NCBI RefSeq assembly: GCF_000384195.1
Contig: NZ_KB913034.1
Location: forward strand, 539,873 to 603,872
DNA length: 64,000 bases
Direction of reading: 5' to 3'
Source: Allobaculum stercoricanis DSM 13633
GTDB lineage: Bacteria > Bacillota_I > Bacilli_A > Erysipelotrichales > Erysipelotrichaceae
Shown here piece after piece: positions 61,305-64,000 of the stretch. Under the pieces are notes generated by a model that was not told the DNA's origin, made no database searches, and saw nothing but the letters and a program-made list of their open reading frames with translations. The stretch's first letter is position 1, and the number at the start of each line of letters is the position of its first letter. The position numbers were made by a program, and so were the translations under genes.

Positions 61305-62219
61305 GTGGAAAAGCCAAATATAGTCAATATTCAGAAGTATTCCATTCACGACGGGGATGGAATCCGTACAACAATTTTCTTTAAAGGCTGCGCATTGAGA
61401 TGCTGGTGGTGTCACAACCCAGAAAGTCAGTCTTATGAAAAAGAGCCAATGATCAATTATGAAAAATGCGTAGATTGCGGTGCATGTCAAAAACACTGCA
61501 GCCATGGAGCTATCAAATTTGAAAATGGTCATTTCATTACTGATACAAAATTATGCGTTGGATGCGCTGATTGTACCGATTTCTGTATTTTAAATAACCG
61601 TGAAGTTTGTGGAACACAGTATGAAATCAAAGACTTGATGAAGATCATCGATAAAGATAAAGACTTCTACGAACAATCTGGTGGTGGTGTTACTTTATCG
61701 GGTGGCGAAGTAATGTCTGCGCCAATCGAATATCTTGAAACTTTATGCAAACGCATTAAAGCAAAAGGATATGATTTATGCATCGACACATGTGGCTTTG
61801 CTCCAACGGAAAATTATGTTCGTATTGCGCCTTATGTTGATACATTCTTATATGATATCAAAGTAATTGATGATGAGATTCACAAAAAGTATGTAGGTCA
61901 GTCCAATGAATTGATCTTAAAAAACTTAGAAACAATCAGTGAATTAGGAGCGAATATCAACATTCGTATTCCAATCGTAGTTCCAGTGAATGATGACGAT
62001 AAATCGATTGCGGATATCATTCAATATTTAAAAGATAAAAATATTCAGGTATCACGCGTAAATTTATTGCCATATCATAACACAGGATCTAGCAAATATG
62101 AGAAATTACGTCGTCCATACTTGGCAAAAGATTGCCAAGTGCCATCTAAAGATAAAATGGCAAAAATCAAATCTGAATTCGAAAAAAATGGATTTTCTAA
62201 TGTTAAAATAGGAGGATAA
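61305..62219 (+). CDS. hypE: HypD-activating radical SAM enzyme
   Basis: A 304-residue glycyl-radical-enzyme activase that installs the radical on HypD. It has the radical SAM cluster motif CALRCWWC (CxxxCxxC) near residue 29-36, two ferredoxin-type inserts (CVDCGACQKHC and CVGCADCTDFC), SGGGVTLSGGEVM for SAM binding, and LPYHNTGSSKYEKL near the end. The start is GTG 61305, behind a strong GAGGAGG. Three bases separate its stop from the hypD ATG. Identity as HypE rather than another activase follows from the substrate enzyme next to it. Confidence 0.9.
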   Translation: MEKPNIVNIQKYSIHDGDGIRTTIFFKGCALRCWWCHNPESQSYEKEPMINYEKCVDCGACQKHCSHGAIKFENGHFITDTKLCVGCADCTDFCILNNREVCGTQYEIKDLMKIIDKDKDFYEQSGGGVTLSGGEVMSAPIEYLETLCKRIKAKGYDLCIDTCGFAPTENYVRIAPYVDTFLYDIKVIDDEIHKKYVGQSNELILKNLETISELGANINIRIPIVVPVNDDDKSIADIIQYLKDKNIQVSRVNLLPYHNTGSSKYEKLRRPYLAKDCQVPSKDKMAKIKSEFEKNGFSNVKIGG

Positions 62220-62221
62220 TC

Positions 62222-64000
62222 ATGGAAGAATTAAGAGGGATGAACGAACGTGTACGTAAGCTGAGAAAACAGTCTGTAGAAACAACTCCACACATTTTCA
62301 TGGAACGTGCAATCTACATGACACAAGCTTACAAAAAATATGAAGGAAGCGTGTCTATTCCAGAATTACGTGCACTTTCAATGAAAGAAATTTTTGAAAA
62401 CAAAACAATCACAATCGAAGATGGTGAATTAATCGTTGGGGATAAAGGTGCTGGACCTCAGTCAACTCCTACATTCCCTGAACTTTGCTGCCACACAATT
62501 GAAGACATGCACGTAATGAACGACCGTGACTTAATCTGCTTCAAGGTCAGCGATGAAGATTTAAAAATCCAAGAAGAAGAAATCATTCCATTCTGGGAAA
62601 AACGTTCTATCCGTAAAAAAATCATCGAATCCATGACTGATGAATGGAGAAGATGCTACGAAGCTGGTGTCTTCACAGAATTCATGGAACAACGTGGTCC
62701 AGGACACACTGTTGGTTCTGAAAAATTATACGTTAAAGGTTTCTTAGATTACCAAAAAGATATCCAAGACGCTATCGCAAAATTAGACTACTTAAACGAT
62801 GAAAAAGCGATGTCTAAACGCGAACAATTAAATGCTATGAGCATCATGTGTGATGCAATCATGATCTTAGGTAAACGTTATGCTGCCTTAGCTCGTGAAA
62901 TGGCTGAAAAAGAAACTGATCCAGTTCGTAAAGAAGAATTATTACAGATTGCTCACAACTGTGATGTTGTACCAGCACACAAACCAGAAACATTCTGGCA
63001 AGCAATCCAGATGTATTGGTTCGTACACTTAGGTGTTACAACTGAATTAAACCCTTGGGATGCTTACTCTCCAGGACGTTTAGACCAACACTTAAACCCA
63101 TTCTATGTTCATGACTGCGAAGAAGGAATTCTTGATCATGATAAAGCATTAGAATTATTAGAATGCCTCTGGGTTAAATTTAACAACCAGCCAGCTCCAC
63201 CAAAAGTAGGTATCACATTAAAAGAATCTAGTACATATACTGACTTCGCAAACATCAACACTGGTGGTATTACACCAGATGGTAAAGACGGTGTTAACGA
63301 AGTAAGTTACTTAATCTTAGACTGCATGGATGAAATGAAATTATTACAACCATCTTCTAACGTACAGATCTCTCGCAAAACACCTCAAAAATTCTTGAAA
63401 CGTGCTTGTGAAATATCTCGTAAAGGATGGGGTCAACCAGCGTTCTATAACACAGAAGCAATCATCCAAGAATTATTAAATGCAGGTAAAACAATCCAAG
63501 ACGCTCGTATGGGTGGTACAAGTGGATGTGTTGAAACAGGTGCATTCGGTCGTGAAGCATACATCCTTCAAGGTTACTTCAACTTACCAAAAATCTTAGA
63601 ATTAACTATGTTTGATGGTTATGACCACGTATCTAAACAACAATTAGGTCTTCACACTGGTAAAGCAGAAGATTTCAAAACTTATGAAGAATTCTTCGAA
63701 GCTTACAAAAAACAAGTTGAATACTTCGCAGATATCAAAGTTGAAGGTTCTAACAAAATCACTCAAATCTTTGCTAAATACATGCCAGCACCATTCTTGT
63801 CCATCTTAACTGATGACTGCATTTCCCGTGGTTTAGACTACAATGCTGGTGGTGCTCGTTATAACACTAACTACTTACAAGGTGTAGGTATCGGTACAAT
63901 CACTGACTCCTTATCTTCAATCAAATACAACGTATTTGACAAACATAAATTCACATTACCTGAAATTGCAGACGCATGTCTCCATAACTTCGAAGGTAAC
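62222..64000 (+). CDS. hypD: trans-4-Hydroxy-L-proline dehydratase, glycyl radical enzyme (3' end outside window)
   Basis: The first 593 residues of a glycyl radical enzyme, cut by the window end; the family is about 790 residues, so the C-terminal glycyl-radical loop is not visible. HypD removes water from trans-4-hydroxy-L-proline to give pyrroline-5-carboxylate under anaerobic conditions. The sequence matches HypD closely in GELIVGDKGAGP, FMEQRGPGHTV, CDVVPAHKPETFWQAIQMYW, NNQPAPPKVGITLKES and GGTSGCVETG (active-site Cys436), rather than pyruvate formate-lyase or choline lyase. GGAGGATAATC precedes ATG. It is an operon with hypE. Confidence 0.93.
   Translation, partial: MEELRGMNERVRKLRKQSVETTPHIFMERAIYMTQAYKKYEGSVSIPELRALSMKEIFENKTITIEDGELIVGDKGAGPQSTPTFPELCCHTIEDMHVMNDRDLICFKVSDEDLKIQEEEIIPFWEKRSIRKKIIESMTDEWRRCYEAGVFTEFMEQRGPGHTVGSEKLYVKGFLDYQKDIQDAIAKLDYLNDEKAMSKREQLNAMSIMCDAIMILGKRYAALAREMAEKETDPVRKEELLQIAHNCDVVPAHKPETFWQAIQMYWFVHLGVTTELNPWDAYSPGRLDQHLNPFYVHDCEEGILDHDKALELLECLWVKFNNQPAPPKVGITLKESSTYTDFANINTGGITPDGKDGVNEVSYLILDCMDEMKLLQPSSNVQISRKTPQKFLKRACEISRKGWGQPAFYNTEAIIQELLNAGKTIQDARMGGTSGCVETGAFGREAYILQGYFNLPKILELTMFDGYDHVSKQQLGLHTGKAEDFKTYEEFFEAYKKQVEYFADIKVEGSNKITQIFAKYMPAPFLSILTDDCISRGLDYNAGGARYNTNYLQGVGIGTITDSLSSIKYNVFDKHKFTLPEIADACLHNFEGN

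Overview
The window is a chromosomal segment of a low-GC, Gram-positive, probably anaerobic member of the Bacillota (Firmicutes). Supporting signs are the AT-rich sequence, strong AGGAGG-type ribosome binding sites, short intrinsic terminators, a T-box leader, an L20-type leader in front of infC-rpmI-rplT, and an oxygen-sensitive glycyl-radical system at the right end. The gene mix would suit a gut Erysipelotrichia-like lineage, but that is inference; no rRNA is present to settle it. Both ends cut genes: fakA at the left, hypD at the right.

Layout. 0-9 kb: end of fakA, a ROK kinase, a metallophosphoesterase, L-lactate dehydrogenase, an HtrA protease, a large histone H1-like repeat protein, and small hypotheticals. 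8.7-17.7 kb: the citrate-to-2-oxoglutarate branch (icd, then divergent gltA and acn), split by an intact IS66-family element with perfect 8-bp target duplications. 17.7-20.4 kb: SPFH and NfeD membrane proteins and a HAD phosphatase. 20.6-28.6 kb: a histidine-specific T-box followed by a ten-gene operon hisZGDCBHAFIE. 28.6-36.1 kb: a two-part LysO exporter, a membrane protein, a two-component system, an AI-2E family transporter and a GT8 glycosyltransferase. 36.6-47 kb: murI, an M18 aminopeptidase, pyridoxamine kinase, a secreted beta-lactamase-fold protein, a lipoprotein, an HD hydrolase, and HAD-thyA-folA. 47-52.6 kb, minus strand: an AEC transporter, a small membrane protein, a TetM-like GTPase fused to a NYN ribonuclease domain, a histidine phosphatase and tRNA-Lys(CUU). 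53-59.3 kb: two TIM-barrel proteins (one MupG-like), the translation operon infC-rpmI-rplT, a BlaI-like repressor, a decayed stretch, csaA and a membrane protein. 59.4-64 kb: a trans-4-hydroxyproline locus with transporter, XRE-cupin regulator, HypE activase and HypD.

How the genes fit together. Icd, GltA and Acn convert oxaloacetate plus acetyl-CoA to 2-oxoglutarate, most likely for glutamate synthesis; no other TCA genes are here. The his operon makes histidine from PRPP and ATP under tRNA-His control, but no histidinol-phosphatase lies inside it. HypD and HypE would dehydrate hydroxyproline to pyrroline-5-carboxylate, with the neighbouring permease a candidate importer.

Most notable: the TetM-like GTPase carrying a Rae1/YacP-type NYN nuclease domain (48.7-51.2 kb); the H1-like protein with internal repeats joined to an unassigned C-terminal domain (6.1-7.9 kb); the secreted protein with SxxK, SDN and KTG motifs; the apparent ATC start of infC; and the transcription-insulating architecture of the IS66 copy.
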